NCBI GenBank assembly: GCA_949126835.1
Contig: OX421497.1
Coordinates: forward strand, 5,727,636-5,791,635
Origin: Anisus vortex
Taxonomy: Eukaryota > Mollusca > Gastropoda > Planorbidae
DNA length: 64,000 nt
Direction: 5' to 3'
The stretch's first letter is position 1; the number at the start of each line of letters is the position of its first letter. The translations under genes and the position numbers were made by a program. The notes below the pieces were generated by a model that searched no databases, had not been told where the DNA came from, and saw only the letters and a program-made list of their open reading frames with translations. Shown here one piece after another: positions 40,094 to 55,000 of the stretch.

Positions 40094-43000
40094 CAAACTG
40101 CTTTGATAATGTCTTGCAAAATATAATTAATAAAAATAGTAGCTTACAGTCTGTTTTACATTGGGGAATATAGACCTAATTATATTATAACAGTCAGTTT
40201 TACAGTGGGAATTGTAGTCCAAAAATCTTATAGTACAGTCCGTTTTTACGGTGAGAAGTAAAGACCTAATAAATATAGTAGGCCTACAGTCCGTTTTACA
40301 CTGGGAAATATAGACTTAATAAATATAGTACAGTCCGTTTTACACTGGGAAATATAGACCTAATAAATATAGTACAGTCCGTTTTACACTGGGAAATATA
40401 GACCTAATAAATATAGTACAGTCCGTTTTACACTGGGAAATATAGACCACATAAATATAGTATAGGCCTAGTCCGTTTAACACTGGGAAATATAGACCAA
40501 ATAAATATAGTATAGGCCTTGTCCGTTTAACACTGGGAAATATAGACCAAATAAATATAGTATAGGCCTAGTCCGTTTAACACTGGGAAATATAGACCTA
40601 ATAAATATAGTATAGGCCTAGTCCGTTTTACACTGGGAAATATAGACCTAATAAATATAGTACAGTCCGTTTTACACTGGGAAATATAGACATAATAAAT
40701 ATAGTACAGTCCGTTTTACACTGGGAAATATAGACCAAATAAATATAGTACAGTCCATTGTGCAGGGGGGAAATATAGACCTACAAAATTTAGTACAGTC
40801 CGTTTTACACTGGGAAATATAGACCTAATAAAAATAGTACCGTCCGTTTTACAGGGGGAAATAAAGACCTAATAAATATAGTACAGTCCGTTTAACACTG
40901 ATAAATATAGACCAAATAAATATAGTACAGTCCGTTTAACACTGGGAAATATAGACCTAATAAATATAGTAGTTTAGTAGGCCTACAGTCCATTTTACCC
41001 TGGGAAATATAGACCTAATAAATATAGTACAGTCCGTTTTACACTGGGTAATGTAGACCTAATAAATATAGTACAGTCCGTTTTACACTGGAAAATGTAG
41101 ACATAATAAATATAGTACAGTCCGTTTTACACTGGGAAATATAGACCTAATAAATATAGTACAGTCCGTTTAACACTGGGTAATGTAGACCTAATAAATA
41201 TAGTACAGTCTGTTTTACACTGGGATATATAGACTTAATAAATTTAATACAGTCCGTTTTACACTGGGAAATATAGACTTAATAAATTTAATACAGTCCG
41301 TTTTACAGGGGGAAATATAGACTTAATAAATTTAATACAGTCCGTTTTACAGGGGGAAATATAGACTTAATAAATTTAATACAGTCCGTTTTACACTGGG
41401 AAATATAGACTTAATAAATTTAATACAGTCCGTTTTACACTGGGAAATATAGACTTAATAAATTTAATACAGTCCGTTTTACACTGGGAAATATAGACTT
41501 AATAAATTTAATACAGTCCGTTTTACACTGGGAAATATAGACTTAATAAATTTAATACAGTCCGTTTTACACTGGGAAATAAAGACTTAATAAATTTAAC
41601 ACAGTCCGTTTTACACTGGGAAATATAGACTTAATAAATTTAATACAGTCCGTTTTACACTGGGCAATATAGACTTAATAAATTTAATACAGTCCTATTT
41701 ACACTGGGAAATATAGACTTAATAAATTTAATACAGTCCGTTTTACACTGGGAAATATAGACTTAATAAATATAGTACAGTCCGTTTTACACTGGGAAAT
41801 ATAGACCTAATAAATATAGTACAGTCCGTTTTACACTGGGAAATATAGACCTAATAAATATAGTACAGTCCGTTTTACACTGGGAAATATAGACCTAATA
41901 AATATAGTACAGTCCGTTTTACACTGGGAAATATAGACTTAATAAATTTAATACAGTCCGTTTTACACTGGGAAATATAGACTTAATAAATTTAATACAG
42001 TCCGTTTTACACTGGGAAATATAGACTTAATAAATTTAATACAGTCCGTTTTACACTGGGAAATAAAGACTTAATAAATTTAATACAGTCCGTTTTACAC
42101 TGGGAAATATAGACTTAATAAATTTAATACAGTCCGTTTTACACTGGGAAATATAGACTTAATAAATTTAATACAGTCCGTTTTACACTGGGAAATATAG
42201 ACTTAATAAATATAGTACAGTCCGTTTTACACTGGGAAATATAGACCTAATAAATATAGTACAGTCCGTTTTACACTGGGGAAATATAGACCTAATAAAT
42301 ATAGTACAGTCCGTTTTACACTGGGAAATATAGACCTAATAAATATAGTACAGTCCGTTTTACACTGGGAAATATAGACCTAATAAATTTAATACAGTCC
42401 GTTTTACACTGGGAAATATAGACTTAATAAATTTAATACAGTCCGTTTTACTCTGGGAAATATAGACTTAATAAATTTAATACAGTCCGTTTTACACTGG
42501 GAAATATAGACTTAATAAATTTAATACAGTCCGTTTTACACTGGGAAATATAGACTTAATAAATTTAATACAGTCCGTGTTACACTGGGAAATATAGACT
42601 TAATAAATTTAATACAGTCCGTTTTACACTGGGAAATATAGACTTAATAAATTTAATACAGTGCGTTTTACACTGGGAAATATAGACTTAATAAATTTAA
42701 TACAGTCCGTTTTACACTGGGAAATATAGACTTAATAAATTTAATACAGTCCGTTTTACACTGGGAAATATAGACTTAATAAATTTAATACAGTCCGTTT
42801 TACACTGGGAAATAAAGACTTAATAAATTTAATACAGTCCGTTTTACACTGGGAAATATAGACTTAATAAATTTAATACAGTCCGTTTTACAGGGGGAAA
42901 TATAGACTTAATAAATTTAATACAGTCCGTTTTACAGGGGGAAATATAGACTTAATAAATTTAATACAGTCCGTTTTACACTGGGAAATATAGACTTAAT

Positions 43001-46000
43001 AAATTTAATACAGTCCGTTTTACACTGGGAAATATAGACTTAATAAATTTAATACAGTCCGTTTTACACTCGGAAATATAAACTTAATAAATCTAATACA
43101 GTCCGTTTTACACTGGGAAATAAAGACTTAATAAATTTAACACAGTCCGTTTTACACTGGGAAATATAGACTTAATAAATTTAACACAGTCCGTTTTACA
43201 CTGGGAAATATAGACTTAATAAATTTAACACAGTCCGTTTTACACTGGGAAATATAGACTTAATAAATTTAATACAGTCCGTTTTACACTGGGAAATATA
43301 GACTTAATAAATATAGTACAGACCGTTTTACACTGGGAAATATAGACCTAATAAATATAGTACAGTCCGTTTTACACTGGGAAATATAGACCTAATAAAT
43401 ATAGTACAGTCCGTTTTACACTGGGAAATATAGACCTAATAAATATAGTACAGTCCGTTTTACACTGGGAAATATAGACTTAATAAATTTAATACAGTCC
43501 GTTTTACACTGGGAAATATAGACTTAATAAATTTAATACAGTCCGTTTTACACTGGGAAATATAGACTTAATAAATTTAATACAGTCCGTTTTACACTGG
43601 GAAATAAAGACTTAATAAATTTAACACAGTCCGTTTTACACTGGGAAATATAGACTTAATAAATTTAATACAGTCCGTTTTACAGGGGGAAATATAGACT
43701 TAATAAATTTAATACAGTCCGTTTTACAGGGGGAAATATAGACTTAATAAATTTAATACAGTCCGTTTTACACTGGGAAATATAGACTTAATAAATTTAA
43801 TACAGTCCGTTTTACACTGGGAAATATAGACTTAATAAATTTAATACAGTCCGTTTTACACTGGGAAATATAGACTTAATAAATTTAATACAGTCCGTTT
43901 TACACTGGGAAATAAAGACTTAATAAATTTAACACAGTCCGTTTTACACTGGGAAATATAGACTTAATAAATTTAATACAGTCCGTTTTACACTGGGAAA
44001 TATAGACTTAATAAATTTAATACAGTCCGTTTTACTCTGGGACATATAGACTTAATAAATATAGTGCAGTCCGTTTTACACTGGGAAATATAGACCGAAT
44101 AAATATAGTACAGTCCGTTTTACACTGGGAAATATAGACCTAATAAATATAGTACAGTCCGTTTTACACTGGGAAATATAGACCTAATAAATATAGTACA
44201 GTCCGTTTTACACTGGGAAATATAGACCTAATAAATATAGTACAGTCCGTTTTACACTGGGAAATATAGACCTAATAAATATAGTACAGTCCGTTTTACA
44301 CTGGGAAATATAGACCTAATAAATATAGTACAGTCCGTTTTAAACTGGGAAATATAGACCTAATAAATATAGTACAGTCCGTTTTACACTGGGAAATATA
44401 GACCTAATAAATATAGTACAGTCCGTTTTACACTGGGTAATGTAGACCTAATAAATATAGTACAGTCCGTTTTACACTGGGTAATGTAGACCTAATAAAT
44501 ATAGTACAGTCTTTTTTACACTGGGATATATAGACTTAATAAATTTAATACAGTCCGTTTTACACTGGGAAATATAGACTTAATAAATTTAATACAGTCC
44601 GTTTTACAGGGGGAAATATAGACTTAATAAATTTAATACAGTCCGTTTTACACTGGGAAATATAGACTTAATAAATTTAATACAGTCCGTTTTACACTGG
44701 AAAATATAGACTTAATAAATTTAATACAGTCCGTTTTACACTGGGAAATATAGACTTAATAAATTTAATACAGTCCGTTTTACACTGGGAAATAAAGACT
44801 TAATAAATTTAACACAGTCCGTTTTACACTGGGAAATATAGACTTAATAAATTTAACACAGTCCGTTTTACACTGGGAAATATAGACTTAATAAATTTAA
44901 TACAGTCCGTTTTACACTGGGAAATATAGACCTAATAAATATAGTACAGTCCGTTTTACACTGGGAAATATAGACCTAATAAATATAGTACAGTCCGTTT
45001 TACACTGGGAAATATAGACTTAATAAATTTAATACAGTCCGTTTTACACTGGGAAATATAGACTTAATAAATTTAATACAGTCCGTTTTTCACTGGGAAA
45101 TATAGACTTAATAAATTTAATACAGTCCGTTTTACACTGGGAAATATAGACTTAATAAATTTAATACAGTCCGTTTTACACTGGGAAATATAGACTTAAT
45201 AAATTTAATACAGTCCGTTTTACACTGGGAAATATAGACTTAATAAATATAGTACAGTCCGTTTTACACTGGGAAATATAGACCTAATAAATATAGTACA
45301 GTCCGTTTTACACTGGGGAAATATAGACCTAATAAATATAGTACAGTCCGTTTTACACTGGGAAATATAGACCTAATAAATATAGTACAGTCCGTTTTAC
45401 ACTGGGAAATATAGACCTAATAAATATAGTACAGTCCGTTTTACACTGGGAAATATAGACTTAATAAATTTAATACAGTCCGTTTTACACTGGGAAATAT
45501 AGACTTAATAAATTTAATACAATCCGTTTTACACTGGGAAATATAGACTTAATAAATTTAATACAGTCCGTTTTACACTGGGAAATATAGACCTAATAAA
45601 TATAGTACAGTCCGTTTTACACTGGGAAATATAGACCTAATAAATATAGTACAGTCCGTTTTACACTGGGAAATATAGACTTAATAAATTTAATACAGTC
45701 CGTTTTACACTGGGAAATATAGACTTAATAAATTTAATACAATCCGTTTTACACTGGGAAATATAGACTTAATAAATTTAATACAGTCCGTTTTACACTG
45801 GGAAATATAGACTTAATAAATTTAATACAGTCCGTTTTACACTGGGAAATATAGACTTAATAAATTTAATACAGTCCGTTTTACACTGGGAAATATAGAC
45901 TTAATAAATTTAATACAGTCCGTTTTACAATGGGAAATATAGACTTAATAAATTTAATACAGTCCGTTTTACACTGGGAAATATAGACTTAATAAATTTA

Positions 46001-49000
46001 ATACAGTCCGTTTTACACTCGGAAATATAGACTTAATAAATATAGTACAGTCCGTTTTACACTGGGAAATATAGACCTAATAAATATAGTACAGTCCGTT
46101 TTACACTGGGAAATATAGACCTAATAAATATAGTACAGTCCGTTTTACACTGGGAAATATAGACCTAATAAATATAGTACAGTCCGTTTTACACTGGGAA
46201 ATATAGACTTAATAAATTTAATACAGTCCGTTTTACACTGGGAAATATAGACTTAATAAATATAGTACAGTCCGTTTTACACTGGGAAATATAGACCTAA
46301 TAAATATAGTACAGTCCGTGTTACACTGGGAAATATAGACCTAATAAATATAGTACAGTCCGTTTTACACTGGGAAATATAGACCTAATAAATATAGTAC
46401 AGTCCGTTTTACACTGGGAAATATATAACTAATAAATATAGTACAGTCCGTTTTACACTGGGAAATATATACCTAATAAATATAGTACAGTCCGTTTTAC
46501 ACTGGGAAATATAGACCTAATAAATATAGTACAGTCCGTTTTACACTGGGAAATATAGACCTAATAAATATAGTACAGTCCGTTTTACACTGGGAAATAT
46601 AGACCTAATAAATATAGTACAGTCCGTTTTACACTGGGAAATATAGACCTAATAAATATAGTACAGTCCGTTTTACACTGGGAAATATAGACCTAATAAA
46701 TATAGTACAGTCCGTTTTACACTGGGAAATATAGACTTAATAAATTTAATACAGTCCGTTTTACACTGGGAAATATAGACTTAATAAATATAGTACAGTC
46801 CGTTTTACACTGGGAAATATAGACCTAATAAATATAGTACAGTCCGTGTTACACTGGGAAATATAGACCTAATAAATATAGTACAGTCCGTTTTACACTG
46901 GGAAATATAGACCTAATAAATATAGTACAGTCCGTTTTACACTGGGAAATATATAACTAATAAATATAGTACAGTCCGTTTTACACTGGGAAATATATAC
47001 CTAATAAATATAGTACAGTCCGTTTTACACTGGGAAATATAGACCTAATAAATATAGTACAGTCCGTTTTACACTGGGAAATATAGACCTAATAAATATA
47101 GTACAGTCCGTTTTACACTGGGAAATATAGACCTAATAAATATAGTACAGTCCGTTTTACACTGGGAAATATAGACTTAATAAATTTAATACAGTCCGTT
47201 TTACACTGGGAAATATAGACTTAATAAATTTAATACAGTCCGTTTTACACTGGGAAATATAGACTTAATAAATTTAGTACAGTCCGTTTTACACTGGGAA
47301 ATATAGACTTTATAAATTTAATACAGTCCGTTTTACACTATTACTATTAGTTAAGCCACACAGTCTATAAATTAATGCATTAATGAATGGGTATTGCCGA
47401 ATATCATTTAGGGATGGGACCACTGAAGTCACAAGAACAATGCTCTATGGAGAGCCTACAGATTATCAAAGGGTAATTTATTTACTTTTTAAAAGTAGCC
47501 TATTTCAGACATTTTTGATTTGAAAAAATACTTTAAACCTTAAATTTACATTTTACAGGCCAAAAAAAAAAACGTACTTGTTCTCCGTTGTGGCGTGCTG
47601 TTGGTTTGTTGTATGATCGGTTGGTGTTGTGTTTGGCACGTCATGGCAGAAGTTATGCTCGGTTAGGTGCGGCACGGCTAAATTATTGCACAATGGTGTA
47701 TTTGGTATACTGAAAATAAGTTTTGCCATTGGCAAGTTTTTCATTCAGATTTTGTTGTTAATCCTACCTGTATAGTCTATTGCTGATTGCAGTACAGACA
47801 TAACCATAGATTTGGATTTGTTTATTGTGTTGGAGCTTAAATCTATATAGGTCTATATAGAGAGTGTTGGATATTTGTGTCAATTGCAATGTCCATTGGT
47901 CACTATCAAGACACGTGACCTCACTGCCTTAAATGCCTTTTTAACTATCGCGATATTTTTTGTTCTACAAAGTGGTATACTGATAATGGTCAGGGTGCCC
48001 GAATGACTACCGGATGGCCTGGGTTCGATTTTTTGTTAGATTTTTTTATTCGACTGAAAATGTAGGGTAATTGTTACCCCGAGCAACGCCGGGCAATTTA
48101 GCTAGTACTTTATAACTTATAGCATTTATGAATAGACCTACATGATTTTTAACCTTAGTTTCAGCGTCCCAGTACAAATAAACGTCCAGTCTATAATAAG
48201 TTGTTGTTGTTACAGGAGTGTTACACCAGGGTGTTGATGTCTTCAATCAATCTAGCTATGGCTAAATGGCCCGAAGGCTTACTGGGTAAAGAAAAAAAAC
48301 AACAACTCTTTTTCCTTTATGCTGTATTTTGACATATATCTGTTCCGTTATTTTATTTTATTCTTTCACACATGCCCCCGCTACGCTGTTTCTTTTGGGA
48401 ACATATGATAATTAGGCTACGTCAACAATTTTTAGCTATGTTAACCACATTAGCATGTCGTGTAGTCTCATTACATAGACCTGTTTAGAGAATATTATCA
48501 AAGACTATAATAAGAGGGACCGCTTGCTCTATTTTTAGAGCTTATATTATGTTCTATTTTCCCGTGCGCAACCAATAAGTTTGATATATATATATATATA
48601 TATAGGCCTATATATACTTATCTATAAGTAGACGTCTGCATTTAAAGTTAAAGTGTTTGAGCACTCCTTGTATGCTATAGTCTAACCTATATAGTTCCGT
48701 GATAAAACAAATGAATTTAAGCAGACACGCGTACACAATGTACACAATGTACATGACATGTACATGCGCAGCTATTTTGTTCTTAAATGTATAAAAAAAA
48801 AATGTAATTGGCAATGCCCATGCATAAAGCAACAACATCGGCGATCACGTGACCATTAATTAGAGAGTATTGCTGGTGAGTTATTTATGTTGTTTTTTTT
48901 TTATTTTTTTATTTAGGTTCCAATCTGGATTCGTTGACACGTCTTGCATTATGGGAAGCCGGACTGGACTACGAGCATGTACCGATCCACGTGGTCGGAG

Positions 49001-52000
49001 GCAGCTTGGACCACTACGAAGGTAGGGACAGAGATGCTTTTTTTTGTTTAGGGAGAAGTGGGTGGGGTAGTCAGGGCCGGTTCTAGACTATTTGACGCCC
49101 TAGGCGAAAGCAAATTATGCGCCCTCATTAAAGTGCCTTCGGCGAGGGAGAAACTGAGACGTGTTAGGGCATTCTTTCCTATTTTCTAAGACAACTTAAA
49201 TATAATACCCTTCACCTTTCATTACCTAGTAATTCGTCTGCCTATGCTAGTAGCGCGCAGAGGTATTAAACTTTAATTTATTTTATATTTTTAAATCCTC
49301 AAATTAAAAAAAATCCTCATTTATGCGCCCTCAAAAATGTTACGCTCTAGACCCCCGCCTAGGTTGCCTATATGGATGAGCCGGCCCTGGGGATAGTTTG
49401 AAATTTGAAAAAAGGACGTGACTTCAAGGTAGGGGGCATCACGAATGTATTAACCCTTTTTGAAATACGCCTTTTAATAAGTCATTCTCAAATGGGTCTG
49501 GCTAGGCCATAGGTTCTCAACGGGGGCGATATCGCCCCCCAGGGGGCGATGAGAAGCTTTAGGGGGGCGATAACATTCCCGGGGGCGATTGGGGGGCGAT
49601 GAAGGGCAAGTGGGCGGTACATACGTACCTGCTATAATTTCAACAACTCATCTATTTGAATCGATTAGTTTTTGGATGAAATATGATGTAAACGCAAGTG
49701 CTACTAAATATCTGATATCCCCCAACAGTAGGCATACATATTATTGAACAAATAAGAATCGCAATGACTTTTCGATGAAGTAGGGGTTAGTACTTGGCAA
49801 ATATGTTATGCGGCCGTCTCGGCTTATCGTTGGTTCACCGTACTGTCGCCTTAACATCGGCTAATATTACTCTTTTGATCTGTTTTACCGAGATGTCCTT
49901 TAATGCGTTTGAATCCTTTGTAAAGAGGTAACCACAATAGCTGAGCGGTATAGATACGTAGTTATTATACAAACTGGGTAGTTATTAAAATGCTTGAAAA
50001 TATTCATATAAATTCTTTAGTCATATAATATTTAAACAATTTTCAAATAATTTTTACCGTTCTATCATATCAGTTCAAAGTTATAAATGTATAAAAGAAA
50101 AACAAATTGAAATATTACCTCAAATGAAAAGGGTTAATTATCTCCCTTTAATTAACAAATGTTTCCGCTAAAATTAAGTTGGGGGGCGGCGAGCGGGAAA
50201 AAAATGTAAAAGGGGGCGGTGAGCCCAAAAAGGTTGAGAACCTATGGGCTAGGCCATGGTGTCAGTTTGTTATAGTGGTTGTTATTGATGAATGTTTCAT
50301 TTTACGGTGACTAAGTAGTTCAGTAAAAGTAACCCTTGCACAGGTTCAAAGAAAAATGATGGAAAGAAGGGTGATATTGGAGCCTTAGTAGGCTACTTAT
50401 GAGTATCATAAAAATAAAGGATACATAATAATAATAATAATACTTATATAGCGCATATGCCATTGTAAACAATTATATGCGATGTCAACGGTTACAGACA
50501 TGGTACAGACAACGAATAAAAGACAAAAAAGGTATAAGTGAGAAATAATAATATAGTAAAATAATAAACTGTTTAATTGAATAGGTAGGTCTTCAGCTGG
50601 CTTCTGAAGGTGTCAAAGCTAGGCACTGTCGAAGTTGTAGTGGAAGGGCATTCCATGTGGACGGGCCCACGTATGAGAATGCCCGTTCGCCAGCGGACAC
50701 CAGTATCACACATTATCTTGGAATCCACATATTGATGAAGAAATTTAATTTATGAACCTAACAAAACATTAGGCTTCATAAAAAGGAACGTCTACAAATG
50801 TAATAAGAACAAAACACAAGAGGACAGAAGGGCAAAGAGTAAAGTAGTAATAATAAATAAAGCATTGAACTCTAATTTAGAAATACAACATCTGTTACAA
50901 TGTTCAGAAAAAAAACATAAGGACAAAAACACTTTCCTTATCCGTTATGCGAGAACAAATGCATATAAATATAAGTAACTCTTTCCCTATATTTCCCTAC
51001 CGAGTGCCATACGGGCATGGAATGGGTTGCCTGAACAAACCAAGAAAACCAGTAACTTAACATCATTTAAAACTCTAATAAAAATGCAAGACTAGACTCA
51101 GACCACGGATGAGCGTAGGACGCTAAAATCTTCTTAACAGAAGGGGCGTCTGTCATATAGTCTTATAAGATAAGATAATATGTTGTAGTTGTAGCCCATA
51201 ATTGACTTATGGAACATGGAAGCAAGGTGTCACTGATGTTCGGAGACTTTTGGTTATTGCACTTTGAATCTGGCAAGATAATATCTATAATTTATCCAAC
51301 ATGTTAGGAAGTTATAGGACAGGATGGTATGGTATAATTTTGTACAGCAACACGTTAGGAAGTTATAGGACAGGATGATATGGTATAATTTTATACAGCA
51401 ACATACTACTATTTGTGAAACTCGATGTTTGTTTAGAGGACAGCAGTGGCCACGTAAGATCACTTGTTGTTTTTTTGTTTTTTTTTGTAATAATAAAGCG
51501 CAACACAGATAGAAACTGCGATGTGCTTTGAAGAGACGGGAAAATAAACTAAAGCCGATGTATCATGTGTCAAGATAACCTTTTTGTGTTGTAAGGGAAT
51601 GGCGTACCCAGGTCTGGAACTCATTGATACCAGAGGAAGAAGCCGAACAGGAGATAGACTGCATTAAACCCAGCCCTTCCTAAGACGCAGACACTTTTGT
51701 CTTATCTAAAACATGTCTGACCCAGACCGATTTACCATAGTTACCGATGTAACTACCGTTCGGACCTAATTTTTATCATAAGTTTTAAATTCGAAACTCT
51801 TAAAATTGTTCAATTTTTGTAACAGGGCTAGGAACGGTTGCCCACAGAAGAAGACCTAGGACAGAGTTACCATTGAAAGCGTACCAGTATTACACGAATG
51901 GTAAGTTAAAATATTTGTAGGCGTAATACAAAATAAATTAATGACACACTATCTTCCCTGAACACAAACTAGAGCTTTGAATGTGCTTTAACTGATTGAA

Positions 52001-55000
52001 AAATGTCCTACTATAAATTGAGATGGATTCCTCGAGTTTGGTGCTATCTTAAGGTCTATCTAAGCACTCTAAGCCTACACATGGTCTCTGAAATTACATT
52101 CCTATAAGAAAGAAATGTGAAGCCTTTATTATTTTTTTTGTTTGCATTTGTAGGACAAATACTTTCACCATGTACGCCGTGAAATACGATACGAACCGTT
52201 TCATCTCAGCTATTGCGCGTTCAGGTTGGCGTTCGTATCCTGGTGAAGGCTAGGATTTGTTAATTTTCTGGAGGGTGTCCATGAGTCTACCCAGCTCTTA
52301 TGGGTACCTGACTTTAGTTGAGGGTAAAGTAAAGGCGCTGAACATTGGGCTGGCCACACAATCTCCCAGTATGCGGTGGCCACAGAAACTGGTGAACGCA
52401 ACTTCGACGGCCCTATGGATCAAGTTTTGTCCGACGGAATAAGCTTACTACCTCAGTGCCTGTAATAAAAATTAATTTAACTGTAGTAAAACTCTTCCAC
52501 CAGTTTAGCTTATCACTACCATAGAATAAGAACAACGTATAATATATTTCTTATGCGAATTGATGTTATACCTCCACAGAGGTTGGTTATTACGAAGACG
52601 GACAGTTTGGCATAAGGCTTACAAATGTTGTAGGCATTGTCCCTTATTCATCTAAGGTCAGAAAATAAACAAGCAGTCTTTTAGTTGGCATGTTTGTGTT
52701 TGTGTGTTCCCGTTCGAGAGACAAAGTTATGCTACAGCAGTGATTATTTTAGAGTGTTATTGTCGTTTCGTTTTTATGAGCGCGCTGATCATGCTTGCAT
52801 TAGCATGGAGCGAGGCGCTATATAAATGACCGATTATTATTAATTATTATTATAACCTAGCCCAGGCGTCGGCAACCTATGGTACGCGTGCCAGACTTGG
52901 CACGCAGAGTGACTTTCAATGGCACGTTAAAAAAAAGACAATTCAAGTCTCTTCTACAAGAAAAGAACAAGACTGTTGGCACGCAGAATGAATTAGAAAT
53001 CCCACTTTTGCACACTATTATCAAAAGGTTGTCGACCCCTGATCTAGGCTACATTTTATTCTCTAATTGTGTCACCTAGATAGGCAAAGATCGGCGGCTT
53101 TTCGAAAACCTAATAGTAATAGTTTGCCAACGTATGATTTCTCTTTCCTTCAGCGCGCCGAAAGCCTTAAAGTTATAAGTCATCCTGCTATTTTCTTTGA
53201 TAGGGAATTGAAACTTTAAGCCTTTCTGTTGGGGTTTTCGGCGTGCTATTGAAAATCGCTCGTCGTGCAAAGTCTGCCGACCCCTAATCTAGTGTGTGTG
53301 AAATCAAAAGAAAATCGTATGTTGTTGTTCTAAGAAAGACAATAATTGTGTGTATACTAAAAAACAACAACATTGTAACAACAAAAAATTTACTCTGATT
53401 ATTGTTTTATATTATCTATCTTTAAATCTAGATCTAGTAGGGGAGGGTGGGGATGATTGGGCCGAGAAAATGCACATTTCATAAAAATTAATATATTACA
53501 AAAACTAAAAAAGATATCACGAAAAGGTTAGTTTTACATGAAAGTATGTTTATTTAGTTGAAAAAAACATCATGATTGCACAGCAGTAATATGAACAGAA
53601 AAAAAGTTATTAATGTTTTAGTGAGGTATATCAAAGTGGTGATATATGGTCCACTGGTGGGTATAACTGGGCCATCGGGTGGGGATAACTGGGCCGTTTG
53701 AGTTACATTTTTAAAAAAGGTCAATAATACATTTTAATTACATGAGGTGGAAGAGTGATGATGTAAATAGGCCTACTATTTTTCTTTGCCAATTCTAGAG
53801 CATTGTCCCATTGCTTTCATGGTTGTCTAAAGTCAGATTTATTGGGAAGTCTTTTGAAGGTCGTACATTTTTTATTATGTGTTCTATGACTTTAATAAAG
53901 TTATCCCCAGTCATCCATCCTGATGGATGAGCAAGACCTAAAGATCCTTCTGTTGTAGAATTCGGCATATGGGCTTTCAGATTCTTAGGTGGAAACACAA
54001 ATACTGGTGGCAAGCTTTGACCAACTGCTGAAATAACACAACACATAGTCACCAGCTCACCCCTTTCTCCTGATGTGATTTGTTCCATCTGCTTAATACC
54101 ACATGGACCAACTACTTTTGGTATCTTGTACTTGTAGACTGTAGTAATACTGTTTTCGTCCAGATTAAATATATGTTCTCCTGTTATCTTTAGTTCACCA
54201 TAAGTTTTCTCAAGCAGGGTAAAAATTATGACCCCTGTATGTCCACTGAATGCTGTTGCTCTTGAATATGATGTAGCTTCTGGTTGTCGGATCCTTAAGC
54301 GAGGATTTTGTCTCATGAAACTTATCATCCATTCTTTGCCTGCTGTTTTATTCTCGTCCTACTGGGACGGGTGTGAAATTTTGAAAGCAACATCCATCTC
54401 ATAAGCTAAGCTTCTCAAGTTTTGGGTAGTCAAGCCATAAAACATTTTTGCACAAGTATCGAGATATTCTGCCAAATAGATTCTTCTGTTGGTGAAAATA
54501 TTTGTCTATTTTGATAGTTAGGTTGTAGTTCAGCTCCAGACTTTGCCTTTTCTATGCTGTGCTGTAGTGTGCTCCTTGGTGTTCTGTACTGTCTGGCTGC
54601 CTCCCTCACCTTCATTCCATTAACCACTGCCTCAACTGCCTTTTTCATTTCCTCTGGCAAGGTTGTCCCATGTGCTGTTCTTTTACGTTTATAAAACCGA
54701 GGCATGATGCACCTAAAATATATAAATATATAAAACAGAATGTATAAGGCATACTTAAGGCTATATCAAAATATGAATACAATTTCTCTACATGTCATGA
54801 CTAAAAAAGTCTGTATATAATGGACTTCTATATAGCCTATATTATATAATAATTAATCTAATAAATAGACGAAAAATATTAAAAAGGATCATTAGCATTT
54901 CTATCATATATTTATATGTTTGAATGCAATATTTAGTATGTTTTTTCGATACTTGAAACATTTAGACAAATTAACATTAAAGTGGCAGCAGTGGGGATAA

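Noticed and set aside
40144..47338. CRISPR-like direct repeats
   Set aside because: Units are contiguous without spacers, lie in a eukaryotic intron and vary like a satellite.
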